From NCBI GenBank assembly GCA_012932295.1, contig JAAONU010000002.1, forward strand, positions 16,033,388 to 16,097,387: a DNA stretch of 64,000 nucleotides, given 5' to 3'. Below the pieces are notes generated by a model, which had not been told where the DNA came from, searched no databases, and saw nothing but the letters and a program-made list of their open reading frames with translations. This document shows positions 11,884 to 25,141 of the stretch, in pieces. The stretch is from Cyclina sinensis. Lineage: Eukaryota > Mollusca > Bivalvia > Venerida > Veneridae. Each line of letters starts with the position of its first letter. The stretch's first letter is position 1. Made by a program: the position numbers and the translations under genes.

Positions 11884-14133
11884 ACAAGAGGGCAATGGTG
11901 GCCCTTTTATCGCTCACATATGTCCCATTGCTCCAGTTTCAAAATCATAGCTGTGTTAACTCATTTTGAAACCAGGCCAGTGGTTTGTAAGATTTTCTGT
12001 CAAACTGTGAAACCACTATCATGCAGACATGGCAAATTATGCGTTTTATCTGCCCCATACCTCTGAACCCCATTATGGGATCAGGCTGTTTCAGGAGAAA
12101 AAAAATCTATTATTAATACATGTTTTGTGAAAGTTATGCCGATATTGAATCTAATGTGAGTGTAAAATTATGATATAAGGTAGAAGAAAATCCATTTTAA
12201 CGTCTTTGACCTTGTCCTTGACCCAAGTGATCTCAAACCCCATCCAGTTGTGAAGGTCTATGCAATGTACCTACATACTTAATATCTAAAATATCAGTCA
12301 ATAAATGAAGACTCCAAAATTAAAGTAGGAAATATATTTTCAGTCTAAGTAACATTGATCTTGACCCAAGTTAATGGTAGAGGTTCACGAAAGGTGCCTA
12401 TAAATCAAATATCTGTCAATCTAAAAAAGGCTCTTGGACAGAAAGTAGAAAAATCTATTATTACCTTTGGTGACCTTGTCCTTGACCCATCCAGTGACCT
12501 CAAACACTACCTAAAGGCAGAGATCCATCCAAATTACATATCAAATATATAAGATATTGGTCAACAAATGAAGGCTCGATGAGGTAGAGGTTCATGCAAA
12601 TAGTCTTTTTACAAAATATTAAAACTGTCAGTAAATACATAATGGCTCCATGACATAAAGTAAAATTTTATTTATAGATTAAGGAACCTTGACAGACCCC
12701 GTGACCTTAGAACCTACTCAAAGGTAGAGGTTCTTAAAAGTTAACAACATACCAAATGTCTAAAATATTGGTAAATAAATGAAAACTCTACTGGGAAAAG
12801 TACGAAAAGCTGCTTTTAGCCTCGGTGGCATTGAGCCCAGTTAAGATTCATGCAAGGTGCCTATTTACCAAATATCTAAAATATCAGACAGTAAATAAAG
12901 GTTCTATAATAAAAAGTAGAAAAATATTTGTTTAGCCTCAGTGACATCTTCACTGACTCCAGTGACCTCAAACCCCACCCATGGATAAAGGTCCTTGCAA
13001 GTTATCTGCACACCAAATATCTAAGATATTTTTAAGACGACTATACGGGGAATATTATAAAAATCTGTTTAAGCCTCAGTGACCTTGACGTTGACCCAAC
13101 TGAATGACAGAGATTCATGCAAGGCGCCTATATACCAAATATCTAAAATATGTGTCAATTGATAAAGGCTGTATGAGAAAAAATTGAAAAGTCTTATTTG
13201 TAGCCGTTGTGACTCAAAGGGGAGGTCCAATTTTGATCCATGGCCAAAATTTGAACCAACTTGGTAGGGGTCTACAAGGCCATGTCACACATCAAATATG
13301 TTATCACAAATTCTAGTGGCTACTAACAAGAAGATTTTTTTTTGATGCAAGTCTTTAAAAATAATGAAGTGACCCCTGTGGCGGGGTCAGTTCTGACCTT
13401 AGGAGCACAATTTGAACAATCTTTGTAGAGGACCTCTAGACAATGCATCGTTCAAAATATCTACGCCCTAGGCGTTGTGGTTTCACAGAAGATTTTTAAG
13501 TTTTCCCCTTTATAACCTAAATCAAGTGATCCATTAGTTGGAGCCATTAATGACCCCATTGGCATTCTCTGAACAATCTTTGTAGACGAACTCCAATGTA
13601 AAACCATGCTGGGGCGGTGCCAATTTAGACCCTAGTGTCATGATTTAAAAGAAATCTTGGTAGAGTTCCCTTAGACAATACTGCATACCAAGTAACCTAG
13701 CCGTAGGCCTAGTAGTTTCAGAGAATTAGATTTTTGAAAGTTTTCCCTTATATAAGCCTATGGGAAATCTTGTGGTCCCTGGAGCGGAGCCGATTTTGAC
13801 CCTGGGCCATGATTTGGACAAAGCTGAAAGAGGACAAGTAGTCGCTGCTACACATTGAATATCTCAACTCAAGGCCCTGCGATTTGGAGAAGAAAATGTT
13901 TACAGTTTTAACTTTTAAAATCTATGTTTAGCTCCTGTGCCCCAGATCTGCAATGGACTGGAATCATTTGAAAAAAATTAAAGAGCTTTAAGCTGCAAGA
14001 AACATTCCGAAAAAGTTTTATCAAATATGGTCTTTGGGTTTCAGTTCGGTTACTTTGAAGTAATTGTGGACACCGGACGTCGGGCAGCCATCGATCCTAA
14101 TAGCTCACTTTACCTTTGTTCAGGTGAGCTTAA
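11884..14133 (+). mobile_element. 'caagagggc...gctcac / aggtgagct' element, unit A copy
   Basis: The left end 'caagagggcaatggtgg' is followed by 'tatcgctcac'; the right end is 'ttcaggtgagcttaaaa'. Inside are tandem blocks with 'gaccttgaccca' and 'caaatatctaaaatat' (about 12180-13200), then blocks with 'ggagccgattttgacc' (13200-13870). There is no long open frame, so it is non-autonomous. The flanking 150-bp tandem repeat is interrupted on one side and resumes on the other ('cttgtgaacactgtagagg'), which shows insertion. Confidence 0.7.
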
Positions 14134-14509
14134 AACTTGTGAACACTGTAGAGGCAACCTTTTCCATAGAATCATCATGAAACTGTCAAAATGTTTTTCT
14201 CGATGGCAAGCTAATTCTTTTTGTACATGGGTCATTATGGGTACAACACTAGGCCATTAGCTCATATCCTAGAAAAACCTTTTTTACAACCTAGCAGGCA
14301 CATTTTTGTCAGAATGTTCCATTTATGAGCGACATAGGGCCATTTTTGTTCTCCTGTGTCTAAAAGGATTATGATACTTTGGGGAGATAGGAAGTACGTT
14401 TATCCAGAAGAAATCAAATAACTTATTTTTTTTAAAAAAATCCTTTGTTTAAAGTTTTCTTGAATGTCCCGAACATAATTATGGTTTAGAACAATATTAT
14501 TTTAGATCA

Positions 14510-15860
14510 CATGAGCACGCAGTGCCACATGATTTCGCAGAGGCTAATATAAAGAAAACTTTAGAATTCTTCTTCTCCGAAACCACAGTGCTTAGGTAGC
14601 ATTGTCAAGTGGAACTCTACCAAATTTGTTCAAATCATGGCCCTTTAGTCTAACATGATTTGAAACACGATTGTAAATAGAAAAGCTTCATACATCTTCT
14701 TGTCTGTAACTACTATGTCTTGTGATATTTGGCATAAATGTTCACCTAGAGCTCTCCTACAAAGATTGTTCAAATTATGTCCTAAGGGAAATTTATGGCT
14801 CCGCCCGGGGGTCACTTGATTTAATAAAGGCTTATAGAATGAAACGTTTGAAAACTTTCTTCTGTGAAACCAAACGGTTTAGATATTTTGCAGGGAACAA
14901 TATCTAGAGGTTCTGTATCAAGATGTTTAGAATATGCTCCAGGGGTCAAAATTTACCCTGCTCCAGGGGACATTTGATTTTTGTAAACACATGAAAAGGG
15001 AAAAAACTTAATTATCTTTTTGCCAGTAACTACAAGGCCTATGACACTAGCTCAGTGTCAAGGCCACAAGGTCACTAAAATTAGATTTTTCATAGAGTCT
15101 TTATTTATTGACTGATTTTTAGATACTATGTATAAAGATACCTTGCATGAACCTTTTCCATTAACAGGAGTTACGGTCACCGAGGCTTAAAATAGATTTA
15201 TCTTATGCTCTTTACCTCATGGAGCCTTTATTTATTGATCAATATTTAAGATATTTTGTATGTATGTTTCTTGCACGATTTTCTACCCATCGGTGGGGTT
15301 TAATTTTTGACACTGGGTCTGGGTCAAGGTCAACTTCACCAATAATAGATTTTTTTAACTTTCTGTTATAGATCATTTATTTATAGGCCGATAATTTAGA
15401 TATTTTGTTTGTAGGCAGCTTCAATGAACCTCAAAAATTCACTGTGGTCAATGTCAAGGTCACCTGGTCTGAAATAGATTTTTTAACTTTTCATTATGGA
15501 CCCTTCATTTATTGATTGATATCTTATATGTTTGATATGAAGGTACCTTGCAGAAACTCTATCACTGGATGTTGTTAAAAGTCACTGGGGCAATGTCGCT
15601 TAGATTAATTAAAGATTCTTTCTTTCTGTGTTAGCGCCTTTAATTTTTGACCAACGTTTTAGATATTTGGAACATTTGGAAGCACCTTTCATGAACCTCT
15701 CTACCTTTCACTGGAATGAAGTCCAAGTTCACCAAGGCTAAAAAGCAGATTTTCTACTTTTCGTTTTGGAGCTTTCAACTATTGACAGATATCGTAGATA
15801 TTTTTCATGGGGTCAATGTTAAGGTCACAGAGGTAAAATATAGAGTTTTTTGTTTTACTT
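14510..15860 (-). mobile_element. Inverted partial copy of the same element family
   Basis: From 'ttttagatcacatgagcacg' the sequence reads as the reverse complement of the 11884-14133 type, for example 'cttctccgaaaccacag' and 'aaggtcact' blocks instead of 'gtggtttcagagaag' and 'gtgacctt'. The far terminus (reverse complement of caagagggc) was not found, so it is truncated. In unit B the counterpart is reduced to about 24690-25000 by a deletion of about 1.05 kb. Confidence 0.6.
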
Positions 15861-16635
15861 TATGTGATGGTTAGAATGAAACTCCCATTAGATTCAATTT
15901 CAGTCAAAATTACAGAACATTTATAAACAATAGATCTCATGTCTTTTTCTAAACCAGCTTGATTCAATCATGGGTTCCAGAAGTGTACAGGCCAAAACAG
16001 GCATATTTTACCATGGTTGTATAAAAGTGTTTTCACAGATTTGTTAAGTTTTCAAATCATGACCTCATTTCAAAAGAATTGAACACAACTATATTTATAA
16101 CACTTGAGCAATTAAGGGTTATCATGACCCTATTGTATTCATATAATAGCCGTTACAGAAACATACACTTTGATTTACATGAAATAGCTAGATTTTATCA
16201 TTTAAAGTGCTAGTTGCTCTACAATCAATGGCACACGTGAGTTTAAACTCACAGGGTTTAATAAATATCAAACAGGCAAAACTACCTGCATGAGTTACCA
16301 AACATTTTACTCCCAAGATTTATAGTCCAACATCTAAACAAAGAATATGAGTCAAAATAAGAGAAAAATAAAAAGAAAGGCATGTTATTCATATATGAAA
16401 CTGGTCAATGTTTACATTTATAAAACGTGCTGTCACTAAACCGTCACGCAGAAGTTTATGAATTGCGCTGTTCTCCGTTTTTCAGAAAATTGGTCTATTG
16501 ATATTGTACGATTACCAAGCCATCTTAATTTTCAAATGTTGCGTTAACATAAATAAATTAAGATCACTCTATCAACACGCAGGTATTCAATAAGGCATAC
16601 GTTTATTGGGAGTTAAAGTACTTTTCAAACTATTA
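15860..16635. other. Unit A counterpart of the exon-like frames at 25142-25768
   Basis: This segment matches 25000-25789 closely. Against unit B it lacks one base near 16066 and 18 bases near 16110, so the unit B reading frame is broken here. I see no intact coding region. Confidence 0.5.
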
Positions 16636-17190
16636 TGTCTCCCCCAACGAGATGGGGTGGGAGACATGCATGCAGGCTGGATTTCAATAGAACTTGTTGT
16701 GATTCATTGGTACCAATCTAAGTTGAGCATATTGTCGATATTTTCCATTTTAGTGATTTTCAGCGAAGTTGTGGCCCTTGATTTGTCCAAATTTTAAACA
16801 TATATCTGCATAAGATCTTGTCGGATTATGACGAAACTTACCAGAAATGATTGTTACCAAGTGTAATTATGTTTATTATTGAGGTGTTCCGGTCAGATTA
16901 TTTTTTGCGATATTCTGGCCCTTTTCTGTGCAAATTTGAATATATTTAAGCATATCTCCACTGTTGATCACATTTTGTTGAAACTCCACAGGAAAGATTA
17001 AAAGCAAGATTAGTTATGCAAATTAGCGTTGTGTTTCGGTCGGATGATTTTTAGCAAAATAACTGCTCTTGATTTGTCCAAATTTTAATACAATTAGTCA
17101 TATCTCTATAACTGCTAGTTAGGTTTTGACGAAACGTGTAATGGTATGTTATCAGGCGGAAAATCTAAAATACAATATTATTTTGATTAA
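16636..17190. repeat. Repeat starting with a 'tgtctccc' hairpin, unit A copy
   Basis: It opens with a short hairpin: 'tgtctccccc' pairs with 'gtgggagaca' across the 'aacgagatgg' loop. Three degenerate subunits of about 145 bp follow, containing 'ttgatttgtccaaatttt' and 'atatctctataactgctag'. It is a dispersed-repeat remnant. The unit B counterpart is at 25789-26335. Confidence 0.65.
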
Positions 17191-17934
17191 TACACTCCAT
17201 TTTATACATACCTTCTACTATCAGTAGGATGCTTTATACTCAGAATACATCACAAGTTTCATTTGATTCACTTGGACCGTTGCTGATAAAGTGTATGCAA
17301 AGAAAAACAATGACTAACTGAGCAGTAGGTTCTAAAAAAATTATTACAGTTCGTCAGTAAGTGTGTGTAAGAATTACTTTTTTGGAAAATAAATATACGT
17401 ATATCAAATCCCTATGTAAATGTATTTGTACTAATACAATTTTCTTCTTAAACCTATACAAAAACTTCGAATACTTAAATTTGTCTGAGGGACACATATG
17501 GGATTCAAATGCACATATTACGACCTTAAAATACAGCAAAAACTATATTTAAGGAAGAGTACTAGTTTCAGATAATAAGACGCAGCAATATTACAGCAGT
17601 ATTCAGGCGCATCATTAAATATACTATCAAGCCGTGCGTGTACTCGGGTGTTTTTGTACACTTTTCGCAAAAAAAATTATTTAAGGTTGATAAGAAACAC
17701 TGGATTATTGATGTAAGCGACTTGAACACAAAGAAAATGAGATAAGTATCTCTTGTCTGACAAATAAATTGCTTATAATTGACTTTTACCTTGATTTCAA
17801 TGCAAGAATAATACTGTTAATGTTTCAGCTGCCGTGGAAGTTACTGGAAAATGGATGGAAATATAACACATATATTTTCATTTCAAAGTAATTCTCAAGA
17901 CATAAGACAGAAGGTGAAAGTTTAAAAATAGAAA

Positions 17935-18606
17935 ATCAGACGAAGAAACGAAATTGTTAAATATTGATGAAAGAACACTTACCAGGTAGCCGCCTTCAAT
18001 TCAACTAAAACAGATTAACTAGAAGAAGGTCACTTATCCCGAGGGACTGCTGGCTAGCACCAATTGAAATACCCCCTCTCGTCTTTCTTCTCTCCAGTTT
18101 TTCCTTCTTGGCCTTCCTTCTCATATTTGCCCATTTTCACTGCATGATTTTCTGACCTGTATAAGAAACCTAGTACCGAAACTACACAACTCCAAAATTT
18201 CATTTTTCGGCATTTGTTACTAGATTTATTAATTTACTGTTTATAAATTCAAAATGATGTTTTACAAGCTCTTTCAGTTTTAGTGTTTCACTAATACTGA
18301 AGAAAATTAGTTGAACTTGCTTGTTTGATGACATTTTCTCATTTTTTTATGAGGGTGTTGAGTTAGGCTGATCTGTTGTTATGTTGCCGACGCGAAGAAC
18401 TGGAATTCTGCGAAAGTCAATTACATTTTAACAGGCTATTAACTCCCTGTTGACATCTTGTTACAATTTTACAAGAGTATGATTTAACGGCCATGTTGAA
18501 TAGGTTCGAAGAACATTTTCATAACAGACTATTATATTATGGTCAGTAGGCTAATTAACGGACTGTTACTTAACGGGTCATAAAATTTAACAGAGCTTTG
18601 AGGAAC
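17935..18606. other. Segment present only in unit A
   Basis: Unit A and unit B match up to 'gtgaaagttta' and resume at 'gggtccagacgg'. Only unit A has the roughly 670 bp between. It includes 'aacggactgttacttaacgg' near 18556 and no open frame of note. It may be an insertion in A or a deletion in B; I found no clear target duplication. Confidence 0.6.
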
Positions 18607-19837
18607 GGGGTCCAGACGGGAAATTTATTAAACATATAATCTGAGATATAGACTAGTAACTGCATAAACAAGATCACGACATCTACATGTCTAGCATTTA
18701 ACTGACAACATCTTATGAAACATTCTAAATACCTAAACAAGATAGAGAATTTCATAGTAAACAGCTTGAGTTCTGATTCAGAGGGTAAAATATAGTTAGT
18801 ATAGAGTCCATACTATACACTTACTGAAAATGTCTCTTGACCTATATATTTTGACAAGTACATGACATATATCAAATTTTATTGTGCAACAGGTATAATA
18901 TTTGGTTTCACGTTTGTTGTAAAGAAAATTTGAAGGTCAAATAACAGGGGAAATACACAACATTATAATTCCCACTACCCTCAGTTGATAAAAAAATCTA
19001 TCGCATCATGTTTGAGGTAATGGCTTATTTAATTCATTAGAAAAAGAACTGTCCTTAGTTATAATTAAGATCTAGAAGTAATGCTCATCACCTGAAGCTT
19101 AAGTCGTATAAACACTGATTTTAATATCATGACATTCGCAGAACATTTTTTTAACAGTTTTCACAGCAACAGCTTTATAAAGAACTTGATGATGGGTTGA
19201 CAGTTTTTGCGTCGTTTCATTATAAATTTAATGCTGAACTTTTTATCTATCGGTGTTTAAGTTTTGTACGTGAGAAAATTATTATTAATGCGTCTATGCA
19301 TGTGTCCTGTTATAAGGAAGAAGTAAAAAAGGAATTTGTTTATCCATCGGAACGTGCAACCACAGCCAAAATACAACATTTTTTATGACATATAATCAGA
19401 TGATCATATAATCATATGATCACTAATTTATGCATTACCTTGGTTTCAAATAACAACCATATGAAATGCTTTGAAGTATCTAAAATTTAGTATTGGATTT
19501 AAGCAGACAAAAACAATATCCTGAACCATTCATTAGAATAATTGAGAAAAAAAAACAGAAGCTATATTTGCCACAGGTTTTTTCAGTCACAAACACTGAT
19601 ACCCAAAATCTAATAAAATTATAACCAAGAGACATTTTACACTCAGAAAGATTTATATGGACATTTCGAGTTTTCTCCCAAGCAGTTAAAAGCTTTATTT
19701 AAGTATACAAGGGGAAAAAATTTACACAAGTTTTCGTTTAATCATGTATATTTAGTAATGTTTCATCTTTTTTCACTGATCCTAAATGTTCTTTTTTAAA
19801 TGGATAGTGTTGGCTTTTAACTAAAGGTTTATTCCAC

Positions 19838-20285
19838 CATTAACATTAAAAATGCAAACGTCCAAAGAAACTTCATGGTATGATAACACTGACAATATCA
19901 AGGCAAACATCACTAAAATTGATAATTTGAACATCCAAGAACGATCAGGGTATGGCAATTTCAAGGTATAAAATAACATTGAAAATAGCAGCATCCAACA
20001 AACGTTCATGACAAGATATCATTGAACATGTCAACTTTCAACGCAATTTCATAGCATTATTAACATATCATCTTTCAATGCAAGTTTATGGCATGAAAAA
20101 CAATGAAAATATCATTTTCAAACGTAAGTTCATAGCATGAATAATATTGAAAAAATCAACGCTGACGCTTGTTCAAAGCATTTCTAACATTGAAAATACA
20201 TAATTTCAAGCAATGAATAACATTGAAAATAACAACGCCCAATTCAAGTTCATGGCATGATTTAAATTGAAAATGCCAACGCGAA
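19838..20285. repeat. Worn 44-bp minisatellite at the end of unit A
   Basis: Degenerate tandem copies of about 44 bp contain 'aacattgaaaat' and 'agttcatggcatga' with many substitutions. The same monomer is found in good condition at 29440-31740. It ends abruptly at the unit A/B junction. Confidence 0.75.
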
Positions 20286-20622
20286 AATGTAAACAAGCTA
20301 GAGGCCACATTTCCCATTTAATCATCAAGAAACTTTGTTAGCATGATTGGATTAATGACTTCTAGGATTCTTTCATATTTGGATCGTGTTAAAACAAAAT
20401 ATAGGTTACCATGTCAAATCCTAGAAAACCTGTGAGCATTTTTGAGGCCACATTTCTTATCCAGTCATCATCTGCCTTTGTTCGAATGTTTGACTTGATG
20501 ATTTCTAGATTTTACAGCATGTTAAATAATAGAATTTTTTGAACACTTTTGAGACCACATTTTCCATCCAAACATCATGAAACTTTATCAAAAATGTTTA
20601 GCTTTATGACTTCTAGACACTT

Positions 20623-21405
20623 TGTATACGCCTGTCGAAGACGGGACGTATCATGGGATCACCAATGGCGGGCGGGCGGACGGGCGGCGTCCTGATGTTT
20701 GTCAAGAGCATAACTCCTACACTATCAAAGCTATTGACTTGAAACTTCATAAGTGGATAGATCTCATTGAGACAGAGTGCAGTGCACAAGAATCATTACT
20801 CTTTACTTCTCAAGTTTGGAGTTGTCCCCCTTTGTTTAATTTTATTGTCCGAAGCATAACTCCAACACTATCAAAGCTATTGACTTGAAACTTAATAGGT
20901 GGATAGATCTCATTGAGTCGGAGTGCAACGCACAAGAAGCATCACTCTGCACTTCATGAGTTTTGAGTTATTATCCTTTAATTTTCTTGTCCAGAGCATA
21001 ATTCCAACACTATCAAAGCTATTGACTTGAAACTTAATAGGTAGATAGATCTGATTGAGGCGAAGTGCATTGCATATGAAACATTACTCTGCACTCCATA
21101 GTTTTGAAGTTATTTCCTTTTGTTTAATTTTTTTGCCGAAACATAATTCCTACATTGTCAAAGCTATTGATTTGAAACTTGATACATAGATAGGTCTTAT
21201 TGGACAAAGTGCAGTGCATAGGAACCGTAACTCTGTACTTTATGATTTTTAAGTAATGCCCTTTGCTTATTTTTCTTGTCTGGACCATACTCCTACATTA
21301 TCAAAGCTATTGACTTGAAACTTCATAGGTGGATAGATGTTATTGAAACAAATTCCTCAATCAACGGGCGTATTTTCCTCCGCCTTGCGGCGCTCTTGTT
21401 ATATA
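20623..21405. repeat. Nested repeat with about 145-bp subunits, unit B copy
   Basis: Counterpart of the 10660-11275 element with the same GC-rich start (near 20668) and the same end ('cctccgccttgcggcgctc', near 21376). It has five subunits instead of four (about 20720, 20866, 21010, 21150, 21298), so one subunit was gained or lost after the large duplication. Confidence 0.7.
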
Positions 21406-22000
21406 TTGTTTGTGTTCAGTCAAAAACTAGGTCAGCATGTAAAATCATTCTAAACTTTTTCCATCAAATCAACAAGGATGTGAATGTTTTTGAAGAATGT
21501 TTGGCTTGAAGACCTCAATGCTCTTTTCATACTAGTATATCGGTCATGTCGAATAAAAAACAATGTCATCAGGTCAAATAATAAAAAACCTTGTTGAAAT
21601 CAAGAAGCCAGTTTATCAGTCCAAACATCATGAAACTTAGCGAGAATGACAAGCTTGTTGACTTCTAAAATCTTTATATAATTATATTGTTCATGTTGGG
21701 TCAAAACATTCAAAAGGTGAAATCTTATGAAAAACATATGAACACTCTAGAAGCCACATTTCAAATCCAACATCATGAATCTTTGGAAGAATGTTTGGCT
21801 TGCTCAGTTCTAAGCTCCTCTCATATAGTTGTCATATTCGATTTAAAAATAAGTCAATAGTTTAAATCATAGAATAACCTTGTGAAGAAACTACACAACT
21901 CATGAAACTATGTCGGAATATTTTTCTGTATGACTTGTGGGGACTTTTTATATGAGTCATTTTAGGTCAAAAAACAATCTCATCAGGTCAAATTACTGGA

Positions 22001-24305
22001 CAAGAGTGCAATGGTGGCCCTTTTATCGCTCACGTATGTCCCATTGCTCCAGTTTCATAATCATAGCTGTGTTAATTCATTTTTGAAACCAGACCATTTG
22101 TTTGTAAGATTTTCTGTCAAACTGTGAAACCACTATCATGCAGACATGGCAAAATTTGCGTTTCATCTGTCCCATACCTCTAACCCCATTATGGGATCAG
22201 GCTGTTTCAGGAGAAAAAAGATCTATTATTAGTACATGTTTTGTGAAAGTTATGCCGATATTGAATCTAATGTGTGTGTAAAATTATGACATACGGTCGA
22301 AGAAAATCCATTTTTAACGTCTTTGACCTTGTCTTTGACCCAAGTGATCTCAAACCCCATTCATCTGTGAAGGTCTATGCAATGTACCTACATACCAAAT
22401 ATCTAAAATATCAGTCAATAAATGAAGACTTCAAAATAAAAGTAGGAAATATATTTTTAGTCTAAGTAACATTGATCTTGACCCCAGTTAATGGCAGAGG
22501 TTCATGAAAGGTGCTATATAAATCAAATATCTGTCAATATAAAAAAGGCTCTTGGACAGAAAGTAGAAAAATCTATTATTACCTTTGGTGACCTTGTCCT
22601 TGACCCATCCAGTGACCTCAAACACTACCTAAAGGCAGAGATCCATCCAAATTACATATCAAATATATAAGGTATTGGTCAACAAATGAAGGCTCGATGA
22701 GGTAGAGGTTCATGCAAAGAGTCTTTTAACAAAATATTAAAATATCAGTAAATAAATAAAGGGTCCATGACATTAAGTAAAATTCTATTTATAGACTCAG
22801 GAACCTCAGGAACCTTGACAGACCCCGTGACCTCCAACCCCACTCAAAGGTAGAGGTTCTTAAAAGTTAACATCATTCCAAATGTCTAAAATATTGGTCA
22901 ATCAATGAAAACTCTATTGGGAAAAGTACGAAAAGCTGCTTTTAGTCTCGGTGGTATTGAACCCAGTTGAAGATTTATGCAGGGTGCCTATTTACCAAAT
23001 ATCTAAAATATCAGACAATAAATAAAGGTTCTATGATGAAAAATAGAGAACTATTTGTTTAGCCTCAGTGACATCTTCACTGATTCCAGTGACCTCAAAC
23101 CCAACCCAAGGATAAAGGTCCTTACAAGTTATCTGCACACCAAATATCTAAGATATATGTAAGACGAATATACGGGGAATATTATAAAAATCTATTTAAG
23201 CCTCAGTGACCTTGACTTTGACCCAAATGAATGGCAGAGAATCATGCAAGGCACTTATATACCAAATATCTAAAATATGTGTCAATTGATAAGGGCTGTA
23301 TGAGAAAATTTGAAAAGTCTTATTTGTAGCCGTTGTGACTGAAAGGGGAGGTCCAATTTTGATCCATGGCCAAAATTTGAACCAACTTGGTAGGGTTCTA
23401 CAGGGCCATGTCACACATCAAATATGTTATCACCAAGTCTAGTAGCTACTAACAAGAAGATTTTCTTTAAAAATAATGAAGTGACCCCTGTGGCGGGGTC
23501 AGTTCTGACCTTAGGAACAATCTTTGTAGAGGACCTCTAGACAATGCACCGTTCAAAATATCTACGCCCTAAGCGTTGTGGTTTCATAGAAGAAGATTTT
23601 TAAGTTTAAACTGATCCCCTGGTTGGAGCCATTAAAGACCCCATTGGCATTATATAAACAATCTTTGTAGAGGAGCTCTTAATGAACCTATATGCTAAAT
23701 ACCAAACCCTAAGGCATAGTAGTTTCAGAGAATAAGATTTCTAGAGTTTTCTCCATATAAGCCAGTGTAAAACCATGCTGAAGCGGAGCCAATTTAGACC
23801 CTAGTGTCATGATTTGAAAAGAAATCATGGTAAAGTTTCCCTTAGACAATGCTGCATACCAAGTATCCTAGCCGTAGGCCCAGTAGTTTCAGAGAACTGG
23901 ATTTTTTAAAGTTTTTCCTATATAAGCCTATGGGAAATCTTGTGGTCCCTGGAGCGGAGCCGATTTTGACCTTGGGCCATGATTTAGACAAACTTGGAAG
24001 AGGACAAGTAGACGCTGCTACATATTGAATATCTCAACTCAAGGCCCTGCGATTTGGAGAAGAAAATGTTTAGAGTTTTAACTTTCAAAATCTATGTTAA
24101 GCTACTGTGCCCCAGATCTGCAATGGCCTGGAATCATTTAAAAAAAAATTAAAGAGCTTTAAGCTGCAAGAAACATTCCGAAAAGTTTGATCAAATATGG
24201 TCTTCTGGTTTCAGTTGGGTTACTTTGAAGTAATTCTGGATGCCTGACGTCGGACAGCCATCGATCCTAATAGCTCACTTGACCTTTGCTCAGGTGAGCT
24301 AAAAA
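22001..24305 (+). mobile_element. 'caagagggc...gctcac / aggtgagct' element, unit B copy
   Basis: Same element at the matching site in unit B, with left end 'caagagtgcaatggtgg' and right end 'ctcaggtgagctaaaaac'. Because both units carry it at the same site, it inserted before the 10-kb duplication. Small indels separate the two copies, for example near 23600-23760. Confidence 0.7.
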
Positions 24306-25141
24306 CTTGTGAACACTCCGGAGGCAACCTTTTCCATAGAATCATCATGAAACTGTCAGAATGTTTTTCTCGATAACAATAATTCTTTTTGTATATGGGT
24401 CATGTTGGGTACAACACTAGGTCATTAGCTCATATCCTAGAAAAACCTTTTTTAACAACCTAGCATGCACATTTTGTACAAAATCGTCATGAAACTTTGT
24501 CAGAATTTTTCATTTATGAGCGACATAGGGCCATTTTTGTTCTCCTGTTTCTACTAGGATTATAATACTTTGGGGAGATAGGAAGTACGTTTATCAGGAA
24601 GAAATCAAATAACCTATTTTCAAAAAAAATCTTCGTTTAAAGTTTTCTTAAATGTCCCGAACATAATTATGGTTTAGAGCAATACTATTTTAGCTCAGCT
24701 GAGCACACAGTGCCACATGATTATGCATAGGCTTATAAAAAGAAAACTTTAGAAATCTTTAGAAATTCTGTTAGCGCCTTTATTTTTTGACCAACGTTTT
24801 AGATATTTGGTACATAAGCACCTTCCATGAACCTTTCTACCTTTCACTGGAATGAAGGTCAAAATCACCAAAGCTAAAAAGCAGATTTTTCTACTTTTCG
24901 TTTTGGAGGCTTCAACTATTGACTGATATCATAGATATTTGTTATGGGGTCAATGTTAAGGTCACAGAGGTAAAATATAGTGTTTCTTTTACTTTATGTA
25001 ACGGTTATAATTAAACTCCCATTAGATGCAATTTCAGTAAAAATTACAGAACATTTCTAAACAATAGATCTCATGTCTTTTTCTAAACCAGCTTGATCCA
25101 ATCATGGGTTCCAGAAGTGTACAGGCCAAAACAGGCATATT

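Larger units (their letters stand above)
10325..20290. repeat. Segmental duplication, unit A (about 10 kb)
   Basis: Unit A matches unit B in order and orientation over nearly its whole length. Anchor pairs are 10341/20299, 10659/20622, 12354/22471, 16605/25759 and 18611/27333. The offset shifts from about 9.96 kb to 10.1 kb, 9.15 kb and 8.72 kb because of indels. Unit A carries a segment of about 1.05 kb (14575-15622) and one of about 670 bp (17935-18606) that are absent from unit B. It ends in a worn 44-bp minisatellite (19838-20285) that abuts the start of unit B. Confidence 0.9.
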
